Assembly (NCBI RefSeq): GCF_033547155.1
Contig: NZ_CP137892.1
Coordinates: 2,294,001 to 2,358,000, forward strand
Source: Pseudomonas benzenivorans
GTDB taxonomy: Bacteria > Pseudomonadota > Gammaproteobacteria > Pseudomonadales > Pseudomonadaceae
Direction: 5' to 3'
Length of the DNA stretch: 64,000 nucleotides
Shown: positions 16,777-30,617 of the stretch, piece by piece
Numbering within the stretch: position 1 is the first letter of the stretch
How the letters are laid out: the number at the start of each line of letters is the position of its first letter
Translations under genes and position numbers: made by a program
The notes under the pieces: generated by a model
What the model was told of the DNA's origin: nothing
Seen by the model: only the letters and a program-made list of their open reading frames with translations
Database searches by the model: none

Positions 16777-18171
16777 TCAGACGTCGGCCTGCGCTCCTTC
16801 GAACCAGGCCAGTTTGTCGCGCAGCTGCACCACCTCGCCGACTATCACCAGAGTCGGGGCGTGCACTTCGTGGTGGCCGACCAGGTCGGCCAGGTTGGCC
16901 AGGGTGCCGGTGAAGACCCGCTGGTTGCTGGTGGTGCCTTGCTGGATCAGCGCCGCCGGCGTATCCGCGGCGCGGCCGTGGGCGACCAGCCGCTCGCAGA
17001 TCAGCGGCAGGCCGACCAGCCCCATGTAGAACACCAGGGTCTGGCGCGGCGCCGCCAGCTCGGACCAGGGCAGGTCGCAGCTGCCGTCCTTGAGGTGGCC
17101 GGTGACGAAGCGCACCGATTGCGCATGGTCGCGATGGGTCAGCGGGATGCCGGCATAGGCTGCGCAACCGCTGGCCGCAGTGATGCCCGGCACGACCTGG
17201 AAGGGAATGCCCTGGGCCGCCAGCTGCTCGATCTCCTCGCCGCCGCGGCCGAAGATGAAGGGGTCGCCGCCCTTCAGACGCAGCACTCGCTTGCCCGCCT
17301 TGGCCAGGCTCACCAGGCGCTGGTTGATCTGCTCCTGGGGCACGGCATGCTCGGCGCGGCGCTTGCCGACGTAGATGCGCTCGGCGTCGCGCCGGCACAG
17401 CTCGATGATCGCCGGGGCCACCAGGCGGTCGTAGAGCACCACGTCGGCCTGCTGCATCAGGCGCAGGGCGCGGAAGGTCAACAGGTCCGGATCACCGGGG
17501 CCGGCGCCGACCAGGTACACCTCGCCCAGGGCCTGGGGCACGGCGCCGGCGATCTTCGCCTCGAGCAGGCGCTCGCCCTCCTGCAGCTTGCCGGCGAACA
17601 CGCTCTCGGCGACCTGGCCCTGAAATACCTCCTCCCAGAACACCCGGCGCTGCTGCACATCGGGCAGCAGCGCCTTGACCCGGGCGCGGAAGCGCCTGGC
17701 CAGGCCGGCCAGCTGGCCATAGGCGGCGGGAATCCAGGTCTCGATCTTGGCCCGTATCAGCCGTGCCAGCACCGGCGCATCGCCACCGCTGCTGACCGCG
17801 ACGATCAACGGCGAACGATCGACTATGGCCGGGAAGATCACGCTGCACAGCGTCGGCGCATCCACCACATTGACCGGGATGCCGAGCGCCTGGGCCTGTT
17901 CGGAAATCTGCGCATTGAGCGGCTCATCGTCGGTGGCGGCGATGACCAGCGCCGTGCCGGCCAGGTCATCCTGCTGGTAACCACGCAACAGCAGCTGATT
18001 GGCGCCCTGCCCGGCCAGCTCACGCAGCTCGTCGCGCACCTCGGGCGCCACCACCCGCAGCGTCGCACCGGCATCGGCCAACAGGCGCCCCTTGCGCAGG
18101 GCCACTTCGCCGCCGCCGACCAGCAGCACCCGGCGATCCTGCAGCTTATGGAACAGGGGTAGGAAATCCAT
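16777..18171 (-). CDS. cysG: Siroheme synthase CysG (dehydrogenase/ferrochelatase plus uroporphyrinogen methyltransferase)
   Basis: The 464-residue fusion converts uroporphyrinogen III to siroheme, the cofactor of sulfite and nitrite reductases. The N-terminal half (1-205) is the NAD-dependent precorrin-2 dehydrogenase/ferrochelatase: [18 protein letters not shown] (13-30), D104 and S128 in AVSSGGDAP. The C-terminal half (about 215-460) is the SAM methyltransferase with [34 protein letters not shown] and [20 protein letters not shown]. The ATG at 18171 ([10 protein letters not shown]) has GAGG 6 nt upstream and matches CysG starts; the frame stays open 96 nt further. The serS gene ends 104 nt upstream. 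Confidence 0.97.
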   Translation of the reverse strand: MDFLPLFHKLQDRRVLLVGGGEVALRKGRLLADAGATLRVVAPEVRDELRELAGQGANQLLLRGYQQDDLAGTALVIAATDDEPLNAQISEQAQALGIPVNVVDAPTLCSVIFPAIVDRSPLIVAVSSGGDAPVLARLIRAKIETWIPAAYGQLAGLARRFRARVKALLPDVQQRRVFWEEVFQGQVAESVFAGKLQEGERLLEAKIAGAVPQALGEVYLVGAGPGDPDLLTFRALRLMQQADVVLYDRLVAPAIIELCRRDAERIYVGKRRAEHAVPQEQINQRLVSLAKAGKRVLRLKGGDPFIFGRGGEEIEQLAAQGIPFQVVPGITAASGCAAYAGIPLTHRDHAQSVRFVTGHLKDGSCDLPWSELAAPRQTLVFYMGLVGLPLICERLVAHGRAADTPAALIQQGTTSNQRVFTGTLANLADLVGHHEVHAPTLVIVGEVVQLRDKLAWFEGAQADV

Positions 18172-18275
18172 CGCGGCCTCGACGAGCAAGAAAGGTAGGG
18201 GTGGAAAACCGCGCAGCATCTTCCAGCGCGGGCGGGATTGGGTGGAAAAGACCCGGGCCCTTTCCACCCGACTGC

Positions 18276-19943
<1,668 letters not shown>

Positions 19944-19947
<4 letters not shown>

Positions 19948-21269
19948 GGCTTTCTCCGTTGCCGCGGGCTGGCGCGATCCTGCTCGGCCAGGTGCCTGAG
20001 CTTGTCGCCGATCTTCAGCTCCAGGCCACGGGGCACCGGCTGGTAGTAGCGGCGTGGCGCCAGCTGCTCGGGGAAGTAGTCCTCGCCGGCGGCGTAGGCA
20101 TCGGGTTCGTCGTGGGCGTAGCGGTACTCGTCGCCGTAACCCAGCTCCTGCATCAGTTTGGTCGGCGCGTTGCGCAGGTGCAGCGGCACCTCCAGCGAGC
20201 CCTGCTCCGCGGCATCACGCATCGCCGCCTTGAAGGCGTTGTACACCGCATTGCTCTTCGGCGCGCAGGCCAGGTAGACGATGGCCTGGGCCACCGCCAG
20301 TTCGCCTTCCGGGCTGCCCAGGCGCTCCTGCACGTCCCAGGCGTTCAGGCACAGGGTCAGCGCCCGGGGGTCGGCGTTGCCGATGTCCTCGCTGGCCATG
20401 CGCACCACACGGCGGGCGATATACAGCGGGTCGCAGCCGCCGTCGAGCATGCGCGCGAACCAGTACAGCGCGCCGTCCGGGCTGGAGCCGCGCACCGACT
20501 TGTGCAGCGCCGAGATCTGGTCATAGAAGGCCTCGCCGCCCTTGTCGAAACGCCGGCGGCTGTCGCCGAGCAGGTCCTGCAGCAGCTCGACGCTGATCTC
20601 GCCGCCATCCTCGGCCAGGTCGGCGGCATTCTCCAGGAAGTTGAGCAGGCGTCGACCGTCGCCGTCGGCGGCGGCCAGGAGGATCTGGAAGCTGGCATCC
20701 GGCAGGCTCAGGCGGCGCTCGCCCAGGCCCCGGACATCGCTCAGGGCGCGCGTCACCAGCCTGCGTAGCGCCGCTTCGTCGAGGCTCTTCAGCACGTAGA
20801 CGCGGGCGCGGGACAGCAAGGCGTTGTTCAGCTCGAAGGACGGATTCTCGGTGGTGGCGCCGATGAAAATCAGCGTGCCGTCTTCCACATAGGGCAGGAA
20901 GGCATCCTGCTGCGACTTGTTGAAGCGGTGCACCTCATCGACGAACAGGATGGTGCGCCGGCCGTACTGCGCGGCGTGCTGCTGGGCCACCTCGACCGCC
21001 TGGCGGATCTCCTTGACCCCGGACAGCACCGCGGAAATGGTCTCGAAATGGGCGTCGGTGACCTGGGCCAGCAGCCGCGCGAGGGTGGTCTTGCCGACCC
21101 CCGGCGGGCCCCAGAAGATCATCGAGTGCAACGCGCCCTGCTCCAGCGCCTCGCGCAGCGGCTTGCCGCGGGCGAGCAGGTGCTCCTGGCCGACGTACTC
21201 GTCCAGGCTGGCCGCGCGCAAGCGGGCGGCCAGGGGTTGGGCGACGGGAGCCTTGCTGAACAGGTCCAT
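19944..21269 (-). CDS. rarA: Replication-associated recombination ATPase RarA (MgsA)
   Basis: The 441-residue AAA+ clamp-loader-like ATPase acts at stalled forks and with SSB and RecA. Walker A is [14 protein letters not shown] and Walker [17 protein letters not shown]; sensor 1 is [14 protein letters not shown]. The C-terminal part ([20 protein letters not shown] and following) is the tetramerisation domain. The ATG at 21269 (MDLFSKAP) matches RarA starts; an upstream in-frame methionine would add 25 low-complexity residues. lolA ends 19 nt upstream. Confidence 0.97.
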
Positions 21270-21288
21270 GGAACCGGATGGCGGCCTC

Positions 21289-21915
21289 TTACTCTTGGAT
21301 GACGTCCGCGCCCTCGGGAATGTCGAAGCTGAACTGCCCGTCATCCAGGCTTTCGTTCATCTGCACATTGAGGAACAGGATATTGGTGCGCTGGCCGATG
21401 CTGTCGATCAGCTGCATGTCGTTGAGCACGCCGCTGCGGAAGGACAGGCGCAGGCTGTCGAACAGGCTGTCCTTGGCCTTGGGCTTGAGGGTGAAGTCGA
21501 CCACGCTGCCGCCCTCCTTGTGGCTGATCTCGAAGTTCTCGCTGATCTTCGACACGTCGCCGGACAGCAACAGGGCCGGGGTATGGGTCAGACGCTGATC
21601 CAGGGTCTGGATGGTGACCTGCTCCAGGTCCGGGTCATAGAGCCAGACCTTCTCGCCGTTGGACACCAGCAGCTGCTCCATCGGCTCGTCGGTGTGCCAG
21701 CGGAACAGCCCCGGGCGCTTGAGCGCCAGCTGCCCGGCGGTTTCCTGCAACTGGGTGCCGCTGCCGTCCAGGGTCAGCTGGGAGAAGCGCGCGGTGATGG
21801 TCTGGGCCTGGTTGAGCAACTGGGTCAGGCGCTGCACGGCTGCCTCGTCGGCGGCCTGGGCGGTAAAACTGGAGATGCTCAACGCTGCCAGTATCAGCAT
21901 GCGAATCAGGCGCAT
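21289..21915 (-). CDS. lolA: Outer-membrane lipoprotein carrier LolA
   Basis: The 208-residue periplasmic chaperone carries lipoproteins from LolCDE to LolB. The signal peptide [20 protein letters not shown] ends at AQA before ADEAAVQRL. The mature part shows the LolA half-barrel pattern, with [17 protein letters not shown] and [14 protein letters not shown]. The ATG at 21915 is preferred over one at 21927 because AGGA lies 5-7 nt upstream of it. It sits between ftsK and rarA, a conserved proteobacterial order. Confidence 0.96.
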   Translation of the reverse strand: MRLIRMLILAALSISSFTAQAADEAAVQRLTQLLNQAQTITARFSQLTLDGSGTQLQETAGQLALKRPGLFRWHTDEPMEQLLVSNGEKVWLYDPDLEQVTIQTLDQRLTHTPALLLSGDVSKISENFEISHKEGGSVVDFTLKPKAKDSLFDSLRLSFRSGVLNDMQLIDSIGQRTNILFLNVQMNESLDDGQFSFDIPEGADVIQE

Positions 21916-21945
21916 GGTATTCCTCATAGAGTCGTTTTCCCGGTA

Positions 21946-24348
21946 TCAGTCGCGAACGGGCCCGGGCGCGATCACCTCGCGCGAGCCGTTGGTATTCATC
22001 GAACTCACCACACCGGCCATCTCCATGGCCTCGATCATGCGGGCGGCGCGGTTGTAGCCGATCTTCAGCTTGCGCTGCACGGCGGAGATGGAGGCGCGGC
22101 GGCTTTCCAGGACGAAGGCCACGGCCTCGTCGTACAGCGGGTCCTCCTCGCTGCCTTCGCCGCCGCCCTCGCCGCCGCCCTCAAAGCCGCTGCCGGCCTC
22201 CTCGACACCGGCCAGGATGTCTTCGATGTAATCCGGCGTGCCGCGCTGCTTCCAGGCCTCGACCACCCGGTGCACCTCGTCGTCGGAGACGAAGGCGCCG
22301 TGTACGCGAATCGGCAGACCGGTGCCCGGCGGCAGGTAGAGCATGTCGCCGTGGCCCAGCAACTGCTCGGCGCCGCCCTGGTCGAGGATGGTCCTCGAGT
22401 CGATCTTGCTGGACACCTGGAAGGCCATGCGGGTCGGGATGTTGGCCTTGATCAGGCCGGTGATCACGTCCACCGACGGCCGCTGGGTGGCGAGAATCAG
22501 GTGGATGCCCGCGGCACGTGCCTTCTGGGCGATGCGGGCGATCAGCTCCTCGACCTTCTTGCCGACGATCATCATCATGTCGGCGAATTCGTCGACGATC
22601 ACCACGATGGTCGGCAGGGGCTGCAGCAGCGGGGCCTCGTCCTCCATGCTCTGGCGCTTGTACAGCGGGTCGGGCAACGGCGTGCCGGCCTCGATGGCGT
22701 CCTTGACCTTGCGGTTGAAACCGGCCAGGTTGCGCACGCCCATGGCCGCCATCAGCCGGTAGCGCCGTTCCATCTCAGCCACGCTCCAGCGCAGGGCGTT
22801 GGCCGCTTCCTTCATGTCGGTGACCACCGGGCACAGCAGGTGCGGAATGCCCTCGTAGATCGACAGTTCGAGCATCTTCGGGTCGATCATGATCAGCCGC
22901 GCGTCTTCCGGCTTGGACTTGAACAGGATCGACAGGATCATGGCGTTGACCCCCACCGACTTGCCCGAGCCGGTGGTGCCGGCCACCAGCAGGTGCGGCA
23001 TCTTCGCCAGGTCGGTGATCACCGGCTTGCCGCCGATGTCGTGGCCCAGGGCCAGGGTCACCGGCGACTTGGCATCGTCGTACTCGGCAGACGACAGCAC
23101 CTCGGAGAAGCGCACGATCTGCCGGTCCTCGTTGGGTATCTCGATGCCGACGGTGGTCTTGCCGGGGATGACCTCGACCACCCGCACGCTGATCACCGCC
23201 AGGGAGCGCGCCAGGTCCTTGGCCAGGTTGGAGATGCGGCTGACCTTGACCCCCGCGGCCGGCTGAATCTCGAAACGGGTGATCACCGGCCCCGGGTGCA
23301 CCGATTCGACGATGACCTCGACACCGAATTCCTTGAGCTTGATCTCCAGCAGGCGCGACATCGCCTCCAGCGACTCCGGGGAGAACTGCTTCTGCTTCTT
23401 TTCGGCCACGTCGAGGATGGAGATCGGTGGCAAGGAGCCTTCGATCGCGGCATCGACGAACAACGGCGCCTGCTTTTCCTTCAGCACGCGCTTGCTCGGC
23501 TCGGCGGGTTTCGGCTCGGCGGGTGGGGTAATGATCGGTGCGGGGCGCTTCTCGCGCTCGCTCATGTGCTTGCTCAGGGCCTCCTCGCGCTCGATCAGAC
23601 GCTCCTTGACCTTGGCCTGCTCGCGGCGGTCGCGGACCACAGGGGCGGCGACCTCGCTGACCAGTTCGTCGGTCTCGCGCAACTGCACGAGCAGCTGCTT
23701 GCGCTCCTGGCGCGCAGTCCACCAGCGATTGACCAGACCCTGGATCAGTTCGGCCAGGTCCAGGGTAATTTTGCCGGTCAGGTCCATGACCTTGAACCAG
23801 GACAGGTCGGTGAATACGGTCAGGCCAAACAGGAACAGGGCAATGAACAGCAGCGTACTGCCCTGTACGTTCAGCGCATTGACCGCCAGCTGGCCAAGGC
23901 TCTCGCCCAGGGCGCCACCGGCCGAGGCCGGCATGCTGGAGCCGGCCTGGAAGTGGATATAGGCCAGGGTGGCACCGGACAGGATCAGGAATACCAGGCC
24001 GATCAGACGCCAGGAAAACAGCCAACCGCTCCATTGCCAGGGCTGGTGGCGGGTACGAAAGACCTGCAGGGTTTTTGCGCCCAGCAGCAACGGAAATACG
24101 TAGGCGAAATACCCCAAGGCCATGAACAGGATATCGGCGAACCAGGCGCCTGCCCGGCCGGCGGCGTTCTGCACCTGTTCGACGTTGCTGGTATGGGTCC
24201 AGCCCGGGTCGGCGGCATCGTAGGTCAACAGCGCCATCCACAGGTACAGGCACAGAGCGCCCAGGGCGATCAGCGCGCCCTCCTTGAGCCGGTAAGACAG
24301 TTGCTGGCGCCAGACGGGCGCCTGAGCAGTAGAGCTAGAGTTCTTCAA
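21946..24348 (-). CDS. ftsK: DNA translocase FtsK
   Basis: The 800-residue septal motor pumps chromosomes toward the dif site and activates XerCD during division. The N-terminus has four or five membrane helices (about 25-190) anchoring it at the septum. A charged linker (about 230-300, Glu/Lys/Pro-rich) leads to the alpha-beta RecA-like motor: Walker [14 protein letters not shown] and Walker [15 protein letters not shown]. The C-terminal gamma winged helix that reads KOPS is present ([20 protein letters not shown]). Between motor and gamma lies an unusual Gly/Glu-rich stretch ([15 protein letters not shown]). lolA starts 30 nt downstream. Confidence 0.97.
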   Translation of the reverse strand: MKNSSSTAQAPVWRQQLSYRLKEGALIALGALCLYLWMALLTYDAADPGWTHTSNVEQVQNAAGRAGAWFADILFMALGYFAYVFPLLLGAKTLQVFRTRHQPWQWSGWLFSWRLIGLVFLILSGATLAYIHFQAGSSMPASAGGALGESLGQLAVNALNVQGSTLLFIALFLFGLTVFTDLSWFKVMDLTGKITLDLAELIQGLVNRWWTARQERKQLLVQLRETDELVSEVAAPVVRDRREQAKVKERLIEREEALSKHMSEREKRPAPIITPPAEPKPAEPSKRVLKEKQAPLFVDAAIEGSLPPISILDVAEKKQKQFSPESLEAMSRLLEIKLKEFGVEVIVESVHPGPVITRFEIQPAAGVKVSRISNLAKDLARSLAVISVRVVEVIPGKTTVGIEIPNEDRQIVRFSEVLSSAEYDDAKSPVTLALGHDIGGKPVITDLAKMPHLLVAGTTGSGKSVGVNAMILSILFKSKPEDARLIMIDPKMLELSIYEGIPHLLCPVVTDMKEAANALRWSVAEMERRYRLMAAMGVRNLAGFNRKVKDAIEAGTPLPDPLYKRQSMEDEAPLLQPLPTIVVIVDEFADMMMIVGKKVEELIARIAQKARAAGIHLILATQRPSVDVITGLIKANIPTRMAFQVSSKIDSRTILDQGGAEQLLGHGDMLYLPPGTGLPIRVHGAFVSDDEVHRVVEAWKQRGTPDYIEDILAGVEEAGSGFEGGGEGGGEGSEEDPLYDEAVAFVLESRRASISAVQRKLKIGYNRAARMIEAMEMAGVVSSMNTNGSREVIAPGPVRD

Positions 24349-24557
24349 AACGCATCTATTCCTGCGTCGGCAAGCGCCGATTCATAGGGTAACGGCGAAA
24401 TTGGCCTATTGTACGGGTTTACCCGGGCGCTGCCACGCTGGGCGGCCGCCGGCGCCGGCGACTCCCGCTCGCCCCCGCTTCGGTGTAGCATAGCCCGCAA
24501 CAACTTTCGTGCGGCTCAATTGGAGCATGCATTCTCTTTTGTGACAAAGGCTTATGA

Positions 24558-25517
<960 letters not shown>

Positions 25518-25570
25518 TAGCCTGAGGGCGTGCGCCTCGCGCCCGCCCTACCCTCTTCCGGCCCCATCCG

Positions 25571-26251
25571 ATGCTGACCTGGCTACAACGTGACTCGCTG
25601 AGCTTCCCCCCGCTCGAACGGGCTCTGCGCGAACCCAACGGACTCTTGGCCGCCGGCGGCGACCTGAGCGCCGAGCGCCTGATCCAAGCCTACCGGCACG
25701 GCTGTTTTCCCTGGTTTCAGGATGGCCAGCCGATCCTCTGGTGGTCCCCCGACCCGCGCACCGTGCTATTCCCCCAGGAACTGCACGTTTCCCGCAGCCT
25801 GGCCAAGCTGCTGCGCCAGGAACGCTACCGAGTGACATTCGACCAAGCCTTCGCCGAGGTCATCCGCGCCTGCGCCGCGCCGCGCACCTATGCCGACGGC
25901 ACCTGGATCACCCGCGACATGCAAGACGCCTATCTCGAACTGCATCGCCGAGGCATCGCCCATTCGACCGAGGTCTGGCAGGGCGAGCGGCTGGTCGGCG
26001 GGCTCTACGGCCTGGCCATGGGCCAGCTGTTCTTCGGCGAATCCATGTTCAGCCACGTCGACAACGCCTCCAAGGTCGGCTTTGCGACCCTGGTCGAACA
26101 CCTGCGAGACTGGGGGTTCGCACTGATCGACTGCCAGATGCCCACACAGCACCTGCACAGCTTCGGCGCCCGCGCCATCGCCCGCGAACAATTCGCCGAG
26201 CTGCTGGAGCGGCATCTCGACCAGCCCAGCTGCGCCGACTGGCTCGCCTAG
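25571..26251 (+). CDS. aat: Leucyl/phenylalanyl-tRNA--protein transferase Aat
   Basis: The 226-residue enzyme transfers Leu or Phe from tRNA to N-terminal Arg or Lys, creating an N-degron for ClpS-ClpAP. Family motifs are [20 protein letters not shown], the catalytic region GCFPWF, WWSPDPR and GESMFS. ClpS and ClpA, which read and degrade these products, are at 27.4-30.1 kb. The neighbour bpt, 54 nt downstream, makes the complementary acidic-residue branch. Confidence 0.97.
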   Translation: MLTWLQRDSLSFPPLERALREPNGLLAAGGDLSAERLIQAYRHGCFPWFQDGQPILWWSPDPRTVLFPQELHVSRSLAKLLRQERYRVTFDQAFAEVIRACAAPRTYADGTWITRDMQDAYLELHRRGIAHSTEVWQGERLVGGLYGLAMGQLFFGESMFSHVDNASKVGFATLVEHLRDWGFALIDCQMPTQHLHSFGARAIAREQFAELLERHLDQPSCADWLA

Positions 26252-26305
26252 GCGTGCACGGCAGCCTGGCATACACTTACTCAAGGTTTACCTTGAGAGT
26301 CGACC

Positions 26306-27013
26306 ATGACCGAGCTGGCCCGCCTGAAGTTCTACGCCACCCAGCCTCACCCCTGCAGCTATCTGCCCGAAGAACAGGCCACGACCCTGTTCCTCGACCC
26401 CAGCCAGCCCATGGATGCAGAGGTCTATGCCGAGCTCTCGGAAATGGGCTTTCGCCGCAGCGGCGATCACCTCTATCGCCCGCACTGCCAACACTGCACC
26501 GCCTGCGTGGCCGCGCGCATCCCCGCCGCCCAGTTCCGCCCGAACCGCCAGCAGCGGCGCATTTTCAAGCGCAACCAGGATGTGCAGGTGCGCCCGGTAA
26601 GGCCGGCGTTCAGTGAAGAGTACTATGCCCTCTACGCCCGCTATATCGAACAGCGCCATGCCGATGGCGACATGTACCCACCCAGTCGCGAGCAGTTTTC
26701 CACCTTTCTGGTGCGCGACCTGCCCTTCTCCCGCTTCTACGAGTTCCGCCTGAATGGCCGACTGCTAGCCCTCGCCGTCACCGACGCCCTCCCCAACGGC
26801 CTGTCAGCCGTCTACACCTTCTATGACCCCAGCGAGGAGCGTCGTAGCCTGGGCCGTTTCGCCATCCTCTGGCAGATCGCCGAAGCGGCCCGCCTGGGAC
26901 TGCATGCGGTCTACCTCGGCTATTGGATCAAGAACTGCCGCAAGATGAACTACAAGACGCAGTACCGCCCAATAGAGCTGCTCGTCAACCAGCGCTGGAT
27001 AACCCTTACCTGA
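26306..27013 (+). CDS. bpt: Aspartate/glutamate leucyltransferase Bpt (bacterial ATE-like)
   Basis: The 235-residue protein is the bacterial arginyl-transferase homologue; characterised Bpt enzymes attach Leu to N-terminal Asp or Glu rather than Arg. The ATE cysteine pattern is present: HPCSYL near the N-terminus and the paired cysteines in [15 protein letters not shown]. The C-terminal GNAT-like half has [20 protein letters not shown] sequence ([20 protein letters not shown]), typical of the family. Start at 26306 ([17 protein letters not shown]). It forms a pair with aat upstream of infA. Confidence 0.95.
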
Positions 27014-27018
27014 AGGTC

Positions 27019-27048
27019 TTGGCGGAAACCTCCGTTTTCGGGCACAAT
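27019..27048 (+). promoter_or_regulatory. Candidate infA promoter
   Basis: TTGGCG (27019-27024), an 18-bp spacer and CACAAT (27043-27048) lie between the bpt stop and infA, giving a leader of about 60 nt. The -10 is a partial match. Confidence 0.45.
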
Positions 27049-27113
27049 GCACGCCGCTTTTGCCTGGGGCCAGTTGCGCCGGGCCATTCTTTGGATACCG
27101 AGGGCTTTACTGC

Positions 27114-27332
27114 ATGTCGAAAGAAGACAGCTTCGAAATGGAAGGCACTGTCGTCGACACCCTGCCCAACACCATGTTCCGTGTGGAGTTGGAAAACGGG
27201 CACGTCGTTACTGCGCACATCTCCGGAAAGATGCGCAAAAACTATATCCGCATTCTGACTGGCGATAAGGTCCGCGTAGAGCTGACGCCTTATGACTTGA
27301 GCAAGGGCCGCATCACCTACCGCGCCCGCTAA
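27114..27332 (+). CDS. infA: Translation initiation factor IF-1
   Basis: The 72-residue S1/OB-fold protein binds the ribosomal A site during initiation. The sequence [20 protein letters not shown] through KGRITYRAR is full length and near-invariant in gammaproteobacteria. The ATG at 27114 is fixed by homology; an upstream open stretch is spurious. A bidirectional terminator follows 14 nt after the stop. Confidence 0.99.
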
Positions 27333-27346
27333 GCCAAGCACCAGTG

Positions 27347-27375
27347 AAAACGCCCGGCATTGCCGGGCGTTTTTG
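27347..27375. terminator. Bidirectional terminator between infA and clpA
   Basis: AAAACGCCCGGC and GCCGGGCGTTTT around a 3-nt loop, flanked by A- and T-runs, lie between the convergent infA and clpA stops and can serve both. Confidence 0.9.
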
Positions 27376-27394
27376 TGTGGGCGCAATATGCGCC

Positions 27395-29665
27395 TCAGGC
27401 CATTTCGGCCGTGGTCTCGAAGCCGAAGGTCAACTCGCCCTCGACCAGGTCGACGTGCACGACCCCGCCGTGCTCGGCCAGCTCTCCGAACAGAATCTCC
27501 TCCGCCAGGGGGCGCTTGATCTTGTCCTGAATCAGGCGCGCCATCGGCCGGGCCCCCATCTGCACATCGTAGCCTTGCTCCGCCAACCAGTCGCGAGCGC
27601 TGTCGCTGACCTCGAGCATGACGCGCTTGTCCTCGAGCTGCGCCTGCAGCTCGGTGAGAAACTTGTCGACGATGCTCTTGATCACCTCGTGACTCAGGCG
27701 ACCGAACTGGATGATGGTATCCAGGCGATTGCGGAACTCGGGCGTGAAGCTCTTCTTGATCACCTCCATCGCATCGGATGAGTGATCCTGATAGGTGAAG
27801 CCTATCGATGCACGGGCCGCGGTTTCGGCACCGGCATTGGTGGTCATGATCAGAATGACGTTACGGAAGTCCGCCTTGCGCCCGTTGTTGTCGGTCAGGG
27901 TGCCATGGTCCATCACCTGCAGCAGCAGGTTGAAAACCTCTGGGTGCGCCTTCTCGATCTCGTCGAGCAGCAGCACGCAGTGCGGCATCTTGGTGATCGC
28001 CTCGGTCAGCAGGCCGCCCTGATCGAACCCGACGTATCCGGGCGGTGCGCCTATCAGCCGCGAGACGGTGTGCCGCTCCATGTACTCGGACATGTCGAAG
28101 CGCACCAGCTCGATGCCCAGGGCCTTGGCCAGCTGTCGCGCGGCCTCGGTCTTGCCGACCCCGGTGGGGCCGGCAAAAAGGAAGGAGCCTACCGGCTTGT
28201 CCGGGGCCTTGAGCCCGGCACGCGACAACTTGATCGCGGTGGATAGCGAGTCGATCGCCGCGTCCTGGCCGAACACCGTGAGCTTGAGGTCGCGCTCCAG
28301 GTTGCGCAGCAGCTCCTTGTCCGAGCTGCTGACGTGCTTGGGCGGAATGCGGGCGATCTTCGCGACTATATCCTCCACCTGAGCCACATCGATGCGCTTG
28401 ACGCGCTTGTCTTCCGGCTGCAGGCGCTGAAAGGCACCCGCCTCATCGATCACATCGATGGCCTTGTCGGGCATGTGCCGGTCGTTGATGTAGCGTGCCG
28501 CCAGCTCGGCCGCGGCACGCAAGGCCTCGTCGCTGTACTCGATGCTGTGGTGCTGCTCGAAGCGTGGCTTCAGGCCACGCAGGATGCCAACGGTGTCCTC
28601 CACGGACGGCTCGACCACGTCGACCTTCTGGAAACGCCGCGCCAGGGCGCGATCCTTCTCGAAAATACCGCGGAATTCCTGGAAGGTGGTCGAACCTATG
28701 CAGCGTATCTCGCCCGACGACAGCATCGGCTTGAGCAGGTTCGATGCATCCATCACCCCGCCGGAGGCCGCTCCGGCACCGATGATGGTATGGATCTCGT
28801 CGACGAACAGGATGGCATGGGGACGCCGCCGCAACTCGTTGAGCAGCGCCTTGAAGCGCTTCTCGAAGTCGCCCCGGTACTTGGTCCCGGCCAGCAAGGC
28901 GCCCAGGTCCAGGGAGTAAACCACGCTGTCGGCCAGCAGATCGGGCACCTGCGAGTCGACGATGCGCTTGGCCAGGCCTTCGGCGATCGCCGTCTTGCCC
29001 ACCCCGGCCTCACCGACCAGCAGCGGGTTGTTCTTACGCCGGCGCGCGAGGATCTGCGCCACCCGCTCGACTTCCAGCTCGCGCCCGACCAGCGGATCGA
29101 TCCGTCCCAGACGGGCCAGTTCGTTCAGGTTGCTGGCGTAGGCGTCCAGTGGATTGCCAGAGGTGGACGAATCGCCCCCCTCCTCGTCCTGCAGATCCGG
29201 GTCGGCCTCAGAATGGCCGCCATGCCCCGGCACTTTGGAGATGCCGTGGGCGATGAAGTTGACCACATCGATCCGGGCGACACTCTGCTGCTTGAGCAGG
29301 AACACCGCTTGGCTTTCCTGCTCGCTGAAAATAGCCACCAGCACATTGGCGCCGGTCACTTCGCGTTTGCCGGAGCTCTGCACGTGGAACACCGCGCGCT
29401 GCAGCACCCGCTGGAAACCCAGAGTCGGCTGGGTTTCGCGCTCCTCGTCATGCTGCGGGATCAGCGGCGTGGTGGAGTCGATGAACTCCTGCAGATCATG
29501 CCGCAACTTGTCGAGGTTAGCGCCACAGGCGCGCAGCACGCTGGCCGCGGCCTCGTTGTCCAGTAGAGCCAGCAGGAGGTGCTCAACCGTCATAAATTCA
29601 TGACGCTTGGTGCGAGCCTCTTTGAAGGCCAGATTGAGGGTGACTTCGAGCTCTCGATTTAACAT
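27395..29665 (-). CDS. clpA: ATP-dependent Clp protease ATPase subunit ClpA
   Basis: The 756-residue unfoldase feeds substrates into ClpP. The N-terminal domain (1-145) binds ClpS. Two AAA+ modules follow, with Walker [16 protein letters not shown] (D1) and [15 protein letters not shown] (D2) and Walker [15 protein letters not shown] and [13 protein letters not shown]. The ClpP-docking loop IGF occurs in [18 protein letters not shown] precedes the ATG at 29665. clpS lies 29 nt upstream in the same operon; clpP is not in this window. Confidence 0.98.
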   Translation of the reverse strand: MLNRELEVTLNLAFKEARTKRHEFMTVEHLLLALLDNEAAASVLRACGANLDKLRHDLQEFIDSTTPLIPQHDEERETQPTLGFQRVLQRAVFHVQSSGKREVTGANVLVAIFSEQESQAVFLLKQQSVARIDVVNFIAHGISKVPGHGGHSEADPDLQDEEGGDSSTSGNPLDAYASNLNELARLGRIDPLVGRELEVERVAQILARRRKNNPLLVGEAGVGKTAIAEGLAKRIVDSQVPDLLADSVVYSLDLGALLAGTKYRGDFEKRFKALLNELRRRPHAILFVDEIHTIIGAGAASGGVMDASNLLKPMLSSGEIRCIGSTTFQEFRGIFEKDRALARRFQKVDVVEPSVEDTVGILRGLKPRFEQHHSIEYSDEALRAAAELAARYINDRHMPDKAIDVIDEAGAFQRLQPEDKRVKRIDVAQVEDIVAKIARIPPKHVSSSDKELLRNLERDLKLTVFGQDAAIDSLSTAIKLSRAGLKAPDKPVGSFLFAGPTGVGKTEAARQLAKALGIELVRFDMSEYMERHTVSRLIGAPPGYVGFDQGGLLTEAITKMPHCVLLLDEIEKAHPEVFNLLLQVMDHGTLTDNNGRKADFRNVILIMTTNAGAETAARASIGFTYQDHSSDAMEVIKKSFTPEFRNRLDTIIQFGRLSHEVIKSIVDKFLTELQAQLEDKRVMLEVSDSARDWLAEQGYDVQMGARPMARLIQDKIKRPLAEEILFGELAEHGGVVHVDLVEGELTFGFETTAEMA

Positions 29666-29694
29666 AGCTTCACCTCATGCCCAAGCGGCCGGCG

Positions 29695-30057
29695 TTAACC
29701 GTCCTTCTCGATCTCACAGAGTAATGGATGCTGGCTTTCTCTCGCGTATTGGTTGACCTGCATCGCCTTGGTTTCGGCGATATCCCGGGTGAACACCCCG
29801 CATACGGCCCGTCCCTCTGTGTGGACGGTCAGCATGATCTTGGTCGCCAGCTCCCGGTTCAGATTGAAGAACACCTCGAGCACCTCGACCACGAAATCCA
29901 TGGGTGTGTAGTCGTCATTGAATAAGACCACCTTATACAGCGGTGGTGCCTGCAACGCCGGTTTGGATTCCTGTACGGCCAGGCCGGTGGAATCGTCCTC
30001 GTGCGTTCCAGGGCGGTCCTGATTGAATGTTAGTCGAATCTGGCTGTTTGCATGCAT
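29695..30057 (-). CDS. clpS: ATP-dependent Clp protease adaptor ClpS
   Basis: The 120-residue adaptor captures proteins with N-terminal Leu, Phe, Tyr or Trp and hands them to ClpA. The binding pocket region is [18 protein letters not shown], and [19 protein letters not shown] carries further pocket residues. The flexible N-terminal extension (about 35 residues) needed for delivery is present. The start is taken at 30057 (MHANSQIRL) by homology; a GTG six codons upstream is the alternative. clpA follows 29 nt downstream. Confidence 0.97.
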   Translation of the reverse strand: MHANSQIRLTFNQDRPGTHEDDSTGLAVQESKPALQAPPLYKVVLFNDDYTPMDFVVEVLEVFFNLNRELATKIMLTVHTEGRAVCGVFTRDIAETKAMQVNQYARESQHPLLCEIEKDG

Positions 30058-30138
30058 GCTGAAATAGTGCTTCACGGCTGGGCGAATACTGATGCTAGAG
30101 GGAGTTTGAACGGCTTCTCAGCCACTTGCAGCCTTGCC

Positions 30139-30166
30139 TTGACTATCGGCAAAACGGTGTTACAAA
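30139..30166 (+). promoter_or_regulatory. Candidate cspD promoter
   Basis: TTGACT (30139-30144), 16-bp spacer and TACAAA (30161-30166) give a cspD leader of about 115 nt. Within that leader TCGACTC (30218-30224) and GAGTCGA (30232-30238) can form a 7-bp hairpin. Confidence 0.5.
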
Positions 30167-30285
30167 CAAAGAATACCCACTAAGGGTAGAGGGGCTCCGC
30201 GCCTTCGCCCAGCTTGGTCGACTCATGCGCGGAGTCGAAATGGATGATACTCCAGTGATGGAGACCTTTGCAGAGGGATGTGAGC

Positions 30286-30549
30286 ATGCTTAGCGGTAAG
30301 GTCAAGTGGTTCAACAACGCCAAAGGCTATGGATTCATCCTCGCCGATGGCCGTGATGAGGACCTGTTCGCCCATTACTCGGCTATTCAGATGGACGGTT
30401 ACAAGACGCTAAAGGCCGGCCAGCCAGTGAACTTCGACATCATTCAAGGCCCCAAAGGGCTTCACGCCGTGAACATTCGCGCCACCTCGGCTTCTGCCGA
30501 AGCGCCTGTTGCCGCTAGCCAGCCGCAAGACACGACGATCGAAGTCTGA
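30286..30549 (+). CDS. cspD: Cold-shock-like protein CspD
   Basis: The 87-residue protein has a cold-shock domain with RNP1-type KGYGFI (12-17) and RNP2-type DLFAHYS, plus a C-terminal tail rich in Ala, Ser and Glu. In E. coli CspD is a stationary-phase single-strand DNA-binding inhibitor of replication and is not cold induced. Position divergent from clpS is typical. The ATG at 30286 gives MLSGKVKWFNNAKGYGF. A terminator follows, shared with icd. Confidence 0.95.
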   Translation: MLSGKVKWFNNAKGYGFILADGRDEDLFAHYSAIQMDGYKTLKAGQPVNFDIIQGPKGLHAVNIRATSASAEAPVAASQPQDTTIEV

Positions 30550-30572
30550 TAACTCGGGCAGTTCTCGCCCAC

Positions 30573-30604
30573 AAAAAGGCCGGTCAAGTGACCGGCCTTT
30601 TTTT
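30573..30604. terminator. Bidirectional terminator between cspD and icd
   Basis: A 14-bp stem, AAAAAGGCCGGTCA with its complement, lies between convergent cspD and icd, with T-runs on both strands. Confidence 0.92.
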
Positions 30605-30617
30605 GCCCACGGCCGAC

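Noticed and set aside
20917..24387. 1156-codon plus-strand open frame
   Set aside because: It is antisense to rarA, lolA and ftsK, whose domains are complete, and its low-complexity His/Gln/Arg/Gly-rich product has no family features. It is an artefact of high GC.
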